Of a stretch of DNA of 64,000 nt, positions 1 through 9,777 are shown in pieces. This stretch comes from Rostrohypoxylon terebratum (taxonomy: Eukaryota; Ascomycota; Sordariomycetes; Xylariales; Hypoxylaceae). The stretch is taken from NCBI GenBank assembly GCA_022497145.1, contig MU385886.1, forward strand, positions 233,948 to 297,947. The letters are read 5' to 3'. Below the pieces are notes generated by a model. The model saw only the letters and a program-made list of their open reading frames with translations, ran no database searches and was not told the origin of the DNA. The position numbers and the translations under genes were made by a program. Position 1 is the first letter of the stretch. The number at the start of each line of letters is the position of its first letter.

Positions 1-866
1 GCAGCAGGATAAACAAGTACCTATATATCAGCCATGTAATTTGTTTTTGGCTTTTGCAGTGGAATAAGGAATAAGGGGTAGCCCTACAATCCCGCGGGCC
101 TCGATAAACACTATCATGCATATTCTTGGAGTTTGTTTAGGCTATTAGCCTTGAACCTCTCTCTGGCCATGTATCAAGCATCTACTTAGAGATATTTCGA
201 GCCCAGCGTGCAGGACTTGGGCTTCCTGATGTTATCTAAAGGGGTCTGAGGTTACGAGACTGGCGAATTACGAATGTCATGGCGGCGGGGCGAACAATCT
301 GCCCCTTATTGACTGGAGCCGGAAACCACACCGCAAACCAGGGGCTCTTTATACAGTGTACCACGAGCATGAACAAGACGTATTGTGGTCGATAGTCACA
401 AAATGCCCTCTAAAGGAGGCGGTGACGCAACCTAGGTCCTTCAAGCCTGGAGTTACATGACCCTGTCTTCGAGTTACAGAAAGCAGTCATCCCACATTGC
501 CCTAGTCTAGGTGTAACATTGGTTGTAAAGCCACCCTCTCCTCACTCTCGGTGCAAGATACACTATAATTCCTCTAGTTATGGAGGCGGTTCTGATGACT
601 AGCGGTAAAGTTACTTACAGCGGTATAGAGACTGCATGACCACGAGCGCTTTGTGACACAGAGACAGTTCCGCACACGCTATAGCATCAGATCCGGTCTC
701 GCGCCTAGATGGGTTTTAGCATCGTCCATCCATATCCGCGGTCAAGTCTCAGGTGCCTTCGCGAGACATCTACCGACTCCGTTCTAAAGTAAATGCAAGA
801 CGCTCTATCGCCCGCTAACCCCGCTACCAAGCAGAAAAAGGAGAACGATCCAATGCCGTCCCCAGA
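1..866. other. intergenic, left edge of window
   Basis: No open reading frame with recognisable similarity, no tRNA and no strong repeat is visible here. The stretch lies downstream of the minus-strand thioesterase gene, so its right end probably holds that gene's 3' untranslated region. A gene truncated by the window edge cannot be excluded. Confidence 0.5.
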
Positions 867-1355
867 CTACCTCTGCTTCACAAATTTCGTATGCGACCCA
901 TTCGCAACCACGGGCCCCACCTTGCCGTCCACGACCTTCTTGATAACAACGCGCGTGAAGCCGAGCGAGCCGCCGACCTTGTCTGCCGTAGCCTCGATCT
1001 CGATCTCGTCCCCCTCGACTGCAGAGCTTAGATACGAGACGTGGATATCGACAGACACGCCCGTCCTTCTGCGCAGATCCCACGTCGCGATCGCCATGCC
1101 GCCCGCCCAGTCCACGATGGCCGCGCTGGCAGCCCCGTGTATGCCTCCCCCGGAGTTCATGTGGTTCTTTGTAAGAAGGAGCCTAGCTCTCATCGAACCC
1201 TGACTCGCGGCCACGATGCGCACATCTTTCAGTAAGAACCCATATATGGCTGAGTTGGGAAGCTGGTTCGCCGTCAGGTCCTCCAGGTGCGCCTTGATGG
1301 TGGCTTCGTCTTTGCTGTTGGAAGATGTATCTGTTCCCGGTGGGATGGACCCCAT
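867..1355 (-). CDS. hotdog-fold acyl-CoA thioesterase (PaaI/ACOT13-like)
   Basis: A 162-residue single-exon protein. The reading frame is open up to 1505, but its first codon there is TTG; the first ATG is at 1355 (MGSIPPG...), which I take as the start. The core shows the signature of PaaI/ACOT13-type hotdog thioesterases: an N-S-x-G-G-I-H-G-A turn, then a long helix containing A-I-V-D-W-A-G-G-M-A, a V-S-V-D-I-H-V-S-Y strand, and a final G-S-H-T-K-F strand. In this family the Asn/Gly-His loop and the helix Asp sit at the active site of a dimer or tetramer and hydrolyse acyl-CoA thioesters. The natural substrate cannot be told from sequence. The length matches a single-hotdog enzyme plus a short unconserved N-terminus (about 30 residues). 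It is transcribed in the same direction as Blm10, 1.1 kb away, with no sign of joint regulation. Confidence 0.85.
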   Translation of the reverse strand: MGSIPPGTDTSSNSKDEATIKAHLEDLTANQLPNSAIYGFLLKDVRIVAASQGSMRARLLLTKNHMNSGGGIHGAASAAIVDWAGGMAIATWDLRRRTGVSVDIHVSYLSSAVEGDEIEIEATADKVGGSLGFTRVVIKKVVDGKVGPVVANGSHTKFVKQR

Positions 1356-2516
1356 CGTTGCTTGCCCGGTTGGAATAATCTGGCCCCTGAATGACCTGGC
1401 GTGGCAAGATTGCTGCCGGGGTGACGCGGGATGTGGTTTAGATTTATTGGCCACGGAATTGCGGGTTCGAGTCTGAGGTGAGTGAGAATTGTTGTAGTAG
1501 TTCAACAGAACAGCAAATTGTTGAGAACTTGACGCCGGTTGTTGTCAAGCGTGATAACGCAGAGTCCAGCTGTGAGCCAGCCGTGAGCCAGCTGCTTACC
1601 TTCCTTGCCACTTGGTCTATTTCCATTCATGATTATTACGTAATCCGCCTCCTTCTCGAGTCCATACCTAGGTAGTATATCATATATTGATCCTGTGAGC
1701 ACTGGTTGGGTACCTTAGGTAGTACCTAGTAGGTACCTATATAAGGATGGTATTTTACGTATTAGGTACTAGGTGTGTTGGCAATGACCGACAGGAGGAT
1801 CGGAAATATAGCTGTTCATTTGCCCATACTTCATTATGTGCAACCTATCAATGCGATGAGAAACATACACGTCGCGATCAAGCTCAAGGTATGAATCGAT
1901 AGGAAACACTCAGTAATGAGGATTTGCCTCCCTGTTGCCACACCTATGCGGTTGACTTGAGTTACCTCCCTCGGAGTCTTACGGAGTCTTAGTACCTAAC
2001 CCCTTTACAACCAAAACGAGTGACATATTTACCTAGGGGTCTACTAAAATCGTAGTGTTCTATTCCACATCGCCTGGCTCAGCTCAAGGACTTGAAGAAG
2101 GATAGAGTACTTATGACTTAGGTGCCTAGTATTGTCATAGAGGCAAGTAGATACAATTAGGATCTGATTATTCATCATGTTATTTTTCTCATTAGCACCA
2201 ACTCGCCGGATAAATCTAGATGAAACTCTAGCTATTTATGGTAACCCGGAAATGTACGCGCCATTATGCTTGCCCGTACTCTTTCATGACTCTTTTACGT
2301 CTATGCCAAGTAGTGCCTGAAATCAACAGCACCAAGAGACGCCCTACCCTGTTTATTCTCACCCCACCCCGGTGGCCCTCGGTACACAATATTTATCCTA
2401 AGGAAACGCGCCGTATGGTGATCAGAGGTGGAATATTCAACCAACTAGTTTTATATCTATTGACTAAAATTCAAGAGCTTCAACGCTTCAACCACCCGGC
2501 CTTCGGGTACTCGCCC
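1356..2516. other. intergenic between thioesterase and Blm10
   Basis: Contains the promoter side of the minus-strand thioesterase and the 3' side of Blm10. The only structure seen is a cluster of CCTAGG/TAGGTA words between about 1665 and 1770 and another near 2030. No gene is supported. Confidence 0.5.
1710..1740. repeat. TAGGTACCTA-type palindromic word cluster
   Basis: Several overlapping copies of TACCT(A)AGGTA and CTAGTAGGTACCTA occur here, part of a motif family scattered through the intergenic DNA of the whole window (see the finding on this motif). Confidence 0.6.
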
Positions 2517-5500
2517 TTATGCAAAGTAACTCTTCCAGAGAACCCCTTCAAGATCTTCGAGTTGCTCGTGAGTGAAATACTGTGACGTATTAGTATGTTG
2601 TCTACGTAGGTTCAAACATAGGCTATGGCTTACCTTCTGATCAACTCCCCAGCTGTCCTGTCGTGTCTTCTTGAACTCGGACAAGATTCCCTTTGTGGCC
2701 TTACCAACTACGCCTGGATCGCTTGCTGCACGTCTCGCGAGGAGTGCCAAGACTTCCGGCATCCAGCTTGGGGGTGGAGTCGCATATGGAAAAGCTTCTA
2801 TCAATGCCCCAAGACCCAATACAGCAGCGTGCCGTCTCACTACTTGCTGTGTAACATTGACCGGTGTTTCGGTGCCGGGCTGTCTTTTCTTAGGCATTGG
2901 GTTTCGCGCCAGCTCCCTCTCGAAACGCGACTTGAGGGTTTGAATGAAGGGGTTCCGCACCGTAGCAGGGGAACATCTGATCATGCCGGCGAGTGTGGCA
3001 CTGGCAACAGTTCGGACCTCAAGTTGGGGGTCAGCTAGCATGTCTCCTACGGCGTCGAAGAGTAATTCTCGCTGTGGGGCATCCATTAGGAACAGTCGTC
3101 GGAAGTAGATCACTTGCATGTTCACCAGAGCTCTGAGACGTTGGTGCCAGCTTGTAGCAGTCTTCCCAAGACGTATCAGTGCTGCGATGAAAGGTTCATC
3201 TTCGCCAGTGCGGAAAGGAATGTTTGGTAGGTGACGATAGACATGGTATGCTAAGCGCATGAGCTCCGGATCCTCCTTGACATCCATCATGTGTAAAAGT
3301 TGGTCGATAAATGGGTCTGGGAAGAAAGGAATAAGTTGGATGCATTCCTGGGATGAGAGGGTGCTATCTAGCCAGATGAGGACGGTCTTCGATCCGGACG
3401 TGTAAGAGGATGGTGTTTGCTGCCCTGGTGTACGCTCATGACGCCACGCTTCGAGGCGATCAAACACGTCCTTGATAGTAGCAGCGAACTCTTCCGTTGG
3501 CTTGTAAGGTCGGATACCAATGTTGGAGTCTGCCTTATTTTGATCAAGCAGAGCAGTGACATTTTGGAATGATTCGTGATACCGAGTCCTGTAGATAGTT
3601 GCTATGACGCGACCAATCGACTCGCGCACAGCCTTGTAGGGATGGTCGATGTGTGCGATAAAGTCATCTAAGATCGGCTTTTCGTGGCGATAGTGCCATC
3701 CACAATCGTTAATCAAGAACTCGAGAAGCTGCACCTTCGAAGATTCTTTGAAAGCAGCGTTAGAATTCATATCTAAGCGGAAGGAACTAAGACGGTTGAC
3801 AAGCTCGTTAGCACGACGAGGATCCTTCGTATCGATGATAAAGTGGAGGCATGTAGCCCAGTAAGAGAGGTTGTCGGGAGTTAAATTGTCTGCGAAGACA
3901 TCTAGAATCATCGGTTGTGCGAAGTTCCATATTTCCTCCTTCATGTCAATGGGGTCATATGCTGTGCCAACCATCAGAGCACCGAGGATCTCGGCCGTTG
4001 CACGGTGTTGATGCTTGTCGCTCCCATCTCCATATACCTCGGCGACCAATTCTTTGACATCACTAAATTTGACTTCGGTTTGTCCGTAGACCATGAGGTC
4101 GAAAATATGCATGAGCAACACGACGTCAGTGGTCCTAAATCTGTCCGACGTCGAGTCTCGCGGCTCTTGCTTCATATAGGCGAAGCACTGAGATAGCCAC
4201 TCTTTCGTTATTAGTTTACCGATTTGCTGTCGGACCGCCCTCTCTACGTCGTCGTATTCATCGAATTTCTCGGGTTTGGCTTTGAATGCATTGAACTGTT
4301 TGCCCCAGACCAACCATCCGGGGTGGTCTGTATCGACCAGATACTCGGCACTCTCGGGGTGTCTGAAGCTCTCTAGGAAACTTTGCGTGTATTCATCGTC
4401 ACCCTTTTGGACTGGAATGACAACTTTATTGATATCGCATTCCTTCTCCTGGAGATAATCGGCGTAGCTATGACCGTACACGGCGCGCTGATCGATAGCC
4501 GTAAATATTTTCGAGAATGAATTCAAATAATTGGCCCTTAGTCCAGGATGGGGATCATTCGTACCCTTGACGACGAGTTCGATGAATTCGGGTGGTGCAA
4601 TGTTCTCGAAGCGTAAGCAGAGATTAGTTGTAAATATAGCCAGCCGACTTGCAGTCTTCCAATGAGACTCCTTTGCAAGTTCCGTCAATTCCAGTCCTAA
4701 ATCAGACTTCTTCTTTTCTACTTGCTTCCTACGCTCCTTAATGAAGTCGTGTCTTGTATTGATAGCCCTTGAGCAGTCTTCGGTAGGCTTGATCAAGTCT
4801 ACGACTTGCTCATCTGTCATTACCAATATTTCGAACCGTTTGCCAAAATCGAAAAGTGGGTAGATGGCAGTTGTTCCAAGGTTCTGGATTGACGTCTTGT
4901 CGATATTCGCTGACTGGATATATAATCGCATCAGGTCTGGGGCAAACCTCCAATCTCGCAGCAAAGTTCTGAGCAGGCTTGTGAAGAGTAGAGTATACAT
5001 AGCCCCCTTGATGCGATCATGGTCAGTTTCCTCCAAGGCTTTACGGAACCTCTCTAAAATGACAGGGATGACGAGTGGGCGACCGCCTATCAATGCTTTG
5101 AGCGACGCGTCTTGGGCACCTTGGGCTATTCGCCGCACATCCGCGTACAGAGAACAAGATGACTCTGCGAGGTCGAGCAGCAAACGCTTGTCTAGGTCGC
5201 TCTTCTTGCGGACCGAGGCGTTATGCTTGACTCGCTGCAGTTGATAGGCATCTGCCCGTTTGATAAGAAGCGGTCGAGGATACGGTTTTCGTAGCCCACT
5301 GATCTTGAAAGGGGCAATGTCTGCTCTGTAAAGTCGAATGAGTCGATCTAATGGATGTGCCGATCTTTCAAAGCCCACATCTGTAATCCAGGTACGATAC
5401 GTATTGTATAAAGACGTGAAACAAGACACGTCATCTTCTTGGTGGTCATTCAGGAAGGAATGTGTTCGGGAGAGTAGTTTTCCAATATCCTCTCGAAGCT

Positions 5501-8423
5501 CGTGGATTCGGTTGTACAATTTGCTATCGGGTGTAAGTAGATAACCGCTCGGATATTTGAACTGTGGCTTTGTCTCATCGTCTTCCCCAACCTCAGCCAG
5601 CGGGTTCTCACTGTCATCCTCGTCATCGGCCATGTCCTCGCCCTCTTGGTTGTCAATTTTTCCGTTGCCGTTGACATGCCCTGTCGGTCCGCTGGATGCT
5701 CGCTTCGGATCAAAAAGAGACGCGAGACCGGAGATGACCAACCGTAGCTGCGATAGCTGACGCGTGACTTCATCTGACCACTCCTTATTTTTCCCTTTTC
5801 GGCTTACAGGGGGATTATCGCTCATGAACGATTCGAGACGCTTCATAGCGCCTTCGGCCTGGGATTCAAACAGCTCGACGGCGAATTGAATCTCTTCCTG
5901 CAAGGGCCGATGCCATCGAATCGTCAAATCTGCCGGTGCGGTCGTCTTTCCCCAGTCATCAACGTCTACACCGCGTTGTATAACCTCAGGTTCGTAAAGC
6001 GAAGTATCTATGGGATATGTGTGTGTGAGGTTGAGTAGTAGGTGGTGTATGTAGTTACTAATATGAATGGTAGGAAGGCCTCTACATTTCTCTTGCATGT
6101 ACTCAGCAATTTCGAAGAGCTCTTTCTTGTACTTCAGCACCTCACTCCCAACGTGTACGACGCACATGCTTAAAATACTCACGTGCCATACGAGAGCTCT
6201 ATCCCGAGGAAGAACTTCAGTACCGCTACTCCGATCAGACGCAGCTCCGTTGTAGTCGATTTCGTTGCGTATGTTGACGATCAACATCGGAATGAAAACC
6301 TTTAGCGTTTTCTCCGGATTCACTTTACATAATGCGTTGCAAATCCAGGCCATGGCATCGCGAGCTTGGTGGACAACATGGCTAGAAACAAACGTTGAGA
6401 GCTTCTCTAAAGCGATTTCGAAAAGTTCGGGCGACAGAGAGGCAAACATCGGCGTCAATGCGGCCGGCAATGTATTGATGATGTTGTCCTCGGGAGACCC
6501 AGAACGTACTTGAGCTGCATCGGGGAGGTTTTCCAATAATGTGAAAACCTTGCCAAGTAGCGCAATAAGGAATTCGCCGAACCCTGCGGTCGACGAGCGG
6601 ACAATGTCGGCTTCAACCTCGTCGGTCAACTCGTTCTTGTAATCGATCTTGACATCTTGGCCTTCGCGTTCCATACGCTCCATCTCCCCTTGAACCCATT
6701 GCATAGCAAGGCTGGTGTCATGGACCGTATTGTTCTCCTTTGTCAAGGTCACAAACGGAATACTGTACGCAACACTTTGGATAAAGTTCAATGTATACTG
6801 AGTCTTGTTCAGATCATTAGCATCAATACCAGGTAAAGCTAGCGCTAACAATGCAGTGATATGGCACCTAAATCCCTTCTGGCGCGACATGATATTGGCA
6901 ATCATGTTAAGACCACAGAGACTAGACGTGGTCCGATGAACTTCGACTAAGCCCTGCAAACTGGGATAAAACCTCTGGAGTGCACCAGGTAGCATTAAAT
7001 CGGGCTCAAGATAGGCCAGGTTCTGAAGAGAGTTGAAGTACAAGCTTGTGACGCTGGAACTTTTCCCGAAAAGTCCCATAAAAGTGACTTCTCGCAGGCT
7101 TAAGACGAATCGACGCTTCAGCGCGTCGTTGATCCTGCGTTCGGTTGGAGTGTCTTGCTCTTCGTTCTGCTCCCTGTTCCAGCGGGAGACGAAAAGCTCG
7201 GTCAAGTAGTACGTGAGCTGAGCCAGCATTTTGGTCCAGGAGCCTTGGTTTGATGGGTGGAAGAAGGTGTCGACCGACTCCATTAATCCTTCTAGACTAT
7301 CTAAGATTGAATTGTCCTTGTTAAGACAGAGGGGAGACAGGGAACATATGACCCAGCGGGCAACGATGTACGGTATCGGATGCTTCTTCCGGTCCTTCTC
7401 GAGGATCATGGCCATCCCGGCCGAATAATCGAGCGAGGTGTATGGAGAATTAGCCTGTCCCACAGGGATCTCGGTCAGACGAAGAACCGCAGTAAAGATC
7501 AAGTCGGACTGTTCTCGTGTGAAAACACCATGTTCGCCGAAGGGTACGTGTCGACATGTCAAGTAATCCTTAGCGATCCTGGAGAACATGTCGATGAACG
7601 CATTGTCCACGACCTTAGAGCGGGTCATCAGCGACCAAAGGTGGAAGAAAGTAGGTATGAAATCCGACGGCTGAGATTGCGGCTCCGTGGGGGGAGCGGG
7701 AGTAGTAGGCATTAAAATGTTCAAAACGCCGATGACGATGTAGGCATTCTGAATATCTGAGGTACTGAAATAAGGTAGGACCTCCTCTAACATGGCACGT
7801 CGCTCCCTGGGATCAAAGTACATCTGCGAATATAGACACAGTTTCCTAAGGTGCTTAATCGCTCGCTTCCTAGCGTGATGTGCTGCCGTTTCACCGGGGA
7901 GCACCAAAGCCTTGATCTCCTTCCACAAGGGCCTCCAGTCGAGGATTAAGTCATCCTCAGGTTTAAGCGCCTGTTTTCTTCTAATAAGAGTCACCACCAT
8001 TTTGGAAAATCGATCAGCCGAGTTATTGTCCATTCCCTTGGCCAGAGAGAGGTGGAAGTAGAGCTTGACAAGCTTGGCGCGGAGTTCGCGAGGCATGTCG
8101 AACTTCAACGAGAGCCATCCTTGAAGTTGGCGCGTCCAATGAAGGGCGCCGGGAGAGAAATCCTCAGCTTTGATAGCTATGTATAGCTGTTTCAATATCC
8201 CTTGTAGGGTGGCATCTCGCTCATCTTCGCCCTCGACAGGGTATGGTAATAACTGGAAGTATGCAAAGGTTCGAGGTCGATATCGTTTTGGGTCGTCGAC
8301 ATCGATGAAAGTAGAAGGTGGCAAACCTGGAGAGGTTGCTCTCGAGATTGTGTCGCCTGCGACATAGTTGCTTAAAAATTGCGCAGCAGCCGAGGCAGAT
8401 GCAGGATCGAGAGGTTCATCCAT
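2517..8423 (-). CDS. BLM10: proteasome activator Blm10/PA200 (HEAT-repeat protein)
   Basis: Giant HEAT/ARM-repeat proteasome cap of about 1,950 residues after splicing. Blm10/PA200 sits on the end of the 20S core particle and opens its gate; it acts in proteasome maturation and ubiquitin-independent turnover in nucleus and cytosol. Recognition rests on the length, the helical-repeat character throughout, and the C-terminal block with T-x-E-Q-L-E-D-L-E-G-V-L-W-K-S-Y. The frame is open to 8513, but that codon is TTG; the first ATG is at 8423 (MDEPLDP). Exons on the minus strand are 8423-2634 and 2579-2517. The 54-nt intron 2633-2580 has donor GTAAGC, a TACTAAT branch site and acceptor CACAG; being a multiple of three and stop-free, it hides inside the reading frame. 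Splicing gives D-Q-K-Y-F-T-H-E-Q-L. An acidic insert (about residues 930-970) is likely a disordered loop. The last three residues are Y-F-A, where the yeast HbYX tail is Y-Y-A. Confidence 0.95.
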   Translation of the reverse strand: MDEPLDPASASAAAQFLSNYVAGDTISRATSPGLPPSTFIDVDDPKRYRPRTFAYFQLLPYPVEGEDERDATLQGILKQLYIAIKAEDFSPGALHWTRQLQGWLSLKFDMPRELRAKLVKLYFHLSLAKGMDNNSADRFSKMVVTLIRRKQALKPEDDLILDWRPLWKEIKALVLPGETAAHHARKRAIKHLRKLCLYSQMYFDPRERRAMLEEVLPYFSTSDIQNAYIVIGVLNILMPTTPAPPTEPQSQPSDFIPTFFHLWSLMTRSKVVDNAFIDMFSRIAKDYLTCRHVPFGEHGVFTREQSDLIFTAVLRLTEIPVGQANSPYTSLDYSAGMAMILEKDRKKHPIPYIVARWVICSLSPLCLNKDNSILDSLEGLMESVDTFFHPSNQGSWTKMLAQLTYYLTELFVSRWNREQNEEQDTPTERRINDALKRRFVLSLREVTFMGLFGKSSSVTSLYFNSLQNLAYLEPDLMLPGALQRFYPSLQGLVEVHRTTSSLCGLNMIANIMSRQKGFRCHITALLALALPGIDANDLNKTQYTLNFIQSVAYSIPFVTLTKENNTVHDTSLAMQWVQGEMERMEREGQDVKIDYKNELTDEVEADIVRSSTAGFGEFLIALLGKVFTLLENLPDAAQVRSGSPEDNIINTLPAALTPMFASLSPELFEIALEKLSTFVSSHVVHQARDAMAWICNALCKVNPEKTLKVFIPMLIVNIRNEIDYNGAASDRSSGTEVLPRDRALVWHVSILSMCVVHVGSEVLKYKKELFEIAEYMQEKCRGLPTIHISNYIHHLLLNLTHTYPIDTSLYEPEVIQRGVDVDDWGKTTAPADLTIRWHRPLQEEIQFAVELFESQAEGAMKRLESFMSDNPPVSRKGKNKEWSDEVTRQLSQLRLVISGLASLFDPKRASSGPTGHVNGNGKIDNQEGEDMADDEDDSENPLAEVGEDDETKPQFKYPSGYLLTPDSKLYNRIHELREDIGKLLSRTHSFLNDHQEDDVSCFTSLYNTYRTWITDVGFERSAHPLDRLIRLYRADIAPFKISGLRKPYPRPLLIKRADAYQLQRVKHNASVRKKSDLDKRLLLDLAESSCSLYADVRRIAQGAQDASLKALIGGRPLVIPVILERFRKALEETDHDRIKGAMYTLLFTSLLRTLLRDWRFAPDLMRLYIQSANIDKTSIQNLGTTAIYPLFDFGKRFEILVMTDEQVVDLIKPTEDCSRAINTRHDFIKERRKQVEKKKSDLGLELTELAKESHWKTASRLAIFTTNLCLRFENIAPPEFIELVVKGTNDPHPGLRANYLNSFSKIFTAIDQRAVYGHSYADYLQEKECDINKVVIPVQKGDDEYTQSFLESFRHPESAEYLVDTDHPGWLVWGKQFNAFKAKPEKFDEYDDVERAVRQQIGKLITKEWLSQCFAYMKQEPRDSTSDRFRTTDVVLLMHIFDLMVYGQTEVKFSDVKELVAEVYGDGSDKHQHRATAEILGALMVGTAYDPIDMKEEIWNFAQPMILDVFADNLTPDNLSYWATCLHFIIDTKDPRRANELVNRLSSFRLDMNSNAAFKESSKVQLLEFLINDCGWHYRHEKPILDDFIAHIDHPYKAVRESIGRVIATIYRTRYHESFQNVTALLDQNKADSNIGIRPYKPTEEFAATIKDVFDRLEAWRHERTPGQQTPSSYTSGSKTVLIWLDSTLSSQECIQLIPFFPDPFIDQLLHMMDVKEDPELMRLAYHVYRHLPNIPFRTGEDEPFIAALIRLGKTATSWHQRLRALVNMQVIYFRRLFLMDAPQRELLFDAVGDMLADPQLEVRTVASATLAGMIRCSPATVRNPFIQTLKSRFERELARNPMPKKRQPGTETPVNVTQQVVRRHAAVLGLGALIEAFPYATPPPSWMPEVLALLARRAASDPGVVGKATKGILSEFKKTRQDSWGVDQKVSHSLCLNLRRQHTNTSQYFTHEQLEDLEGVLWKSYFA
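2580..2633 (-). other. 54-nt in-frame intron of BLM10
   Basis: Minus-strand donor GTAAGC at 2633, branch-like TACTAAT, acceptor CACAG ending at 2580. It is phase 0, a multiple of three and free of stops, so automatic ORF calling would translate it as 18 extra residues. Removing it restores a smooth family-like C-terminus. Confidence 0.85.
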
Positions 8424-9009
8424 GGCTACGGGAGATATGTAGGTATGGAGATACGGTTGGTTTATCTGGATGCTGGGTTCAAGTTCCCAGTTTGGCTCAG
8501 CCCTATGTTCCAAGGTATCGTGTCAGGTCAGTTTCTTAAGAACTCGTAGGGCGTAAAAGACTAAGTACTATGTAAGAGCTGTGGTTGAAACACAACCTTT
8601 GTTGTAAAAATTTGGTAAAACTCTACCTAGTAGTCAATTTGGAGACCCGGATACTTGTCGTCGAATGTCTCTTCTGTGGCAGTGTGGCGGATCTTGGTGC
8701 GGATCTTGCGCAGGCACACACGGCTAACCTAACGATGGTAGTTGGTTGTGCGCCCGTTGTAGTCTGATGGTAATAGCCCGCTGGTCTCGTGCTGCAGCTA
8801 GGTGTGCTAGGAACAGAGGTAGAGCGGTGCACGCTGACATGTCGCAGCTCTCGGAGCTTCTTTAGCTGCTGCTAGCTGCCCTGGCTTGCCCTGGGGGGTG
8901 GTTTGAACTACTCGAAAACGGGGAACGATCTACTCGAGGCACCGCACAATGTGCACACCGATACGCACCCCTCACTCTGTGTGACGTTTTCCTTCGCTGG
9001 CCTCGTCAC

Positions 9010-9044
9010 TGGCGCTGGCACTGGCACTGGCACTGGCAGCGGCA
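9010..9044. repeat. CTGGCA hexanucleotide microsatellite
   Basis: About five imperfect tandem copies of CTGGCA/CTGGCG. It falls in a non-coding stretch upstream of Blm10. Confidence 0.75.
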
Positions 9045-9733
9045 CCGATACTGACGCTAGATCGCGAGACTACCTAGTAGGTATTTGTCTGGATGCGGGC
9101 AAGATATTAATCGAGGGGGCAGTGCTGATAGATGGACAGCGTCGTTGGTAGGACCATGCATGTATTTGTTTGAAAGATCAGCCAAGTTGTTCAGATGTTA
9201 GGTTCAATGTTCGGTAGAAGAATCGAAGAACTGGAATGAAAGATGTAATAACCTAATGTACGAAGTATTGAATGTAGGTATTGAATTTTAGGTCGTTTCC
9301 AAGGTCATTTAGGTCATTTAGTCATTCATTAGGCCATTTGGGCCATTTGCAAGTGGGGGAGTTGTTAAGAGTCCTGCGTTTAAAAAAAAAAAAGTCAATT
9401 AAGCCAAGTCGTCGCACTTTCCACCTTTTGTTCTAACTTAAAATACCTACCTAGACCCAGACTCTAGAGGCAGAAAGAGAGGTACGTCACCCGTAAAGGA
9501 AGCAACCTTGAAACTGCCCTACCTGCCCTACCTATCAAGGTACTAGGTAGCTATTCACCTCCCGTGACTGGAAGCAACTACGAATCACTGTAGCAGCCTA
9601 CACATCTTCGTCTCGACTCTCGTACCTTCTTCCATCAACTTCCAGTCAGGTCTCAACTTAAGCTTAGAATGTTTTACAATGACTACCTAGTAAGATCAGT
9701 AACACATGCAACTTTGAGTATCGATACATCCAA

Positions 9734-9777
9734 TACCTAGGTACCTAGGTACTAGGTATGTACTACTAGGTAGGTAC
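9734..9777. repeat. dense CCTAGG/TAGGTA motif cluster
   Basis: Overlapping palindromic words TACCTAGGTA, CCTAGGTACTAGGTA and CTACTAGGTAGGTAC follow one another without a fixed period, so this is a cluster of one word family and not a simple tandem repeat. Confidence 0.7.

Noticed and set aside
1461..1473. GGGTTCGAGTC, resembling a tRNA B box
   Set aside because: No stem partners; it lies just upstream of the thioesterase start and does not fold as a tRNA.
867..1505. longer thioesterase start at 1505 giving a basic, mitochondrial-like N-terminus
   Set aside because: The codon at 1505 is TTG and no ATG occurs before 1355, so the extension would need a non-ATG start or an unseen exon.
8424..8513. 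30-residue N-terminal extension of Blm10
   Set aside because: It begins at TTG; the first ATG in frame is at 8423.
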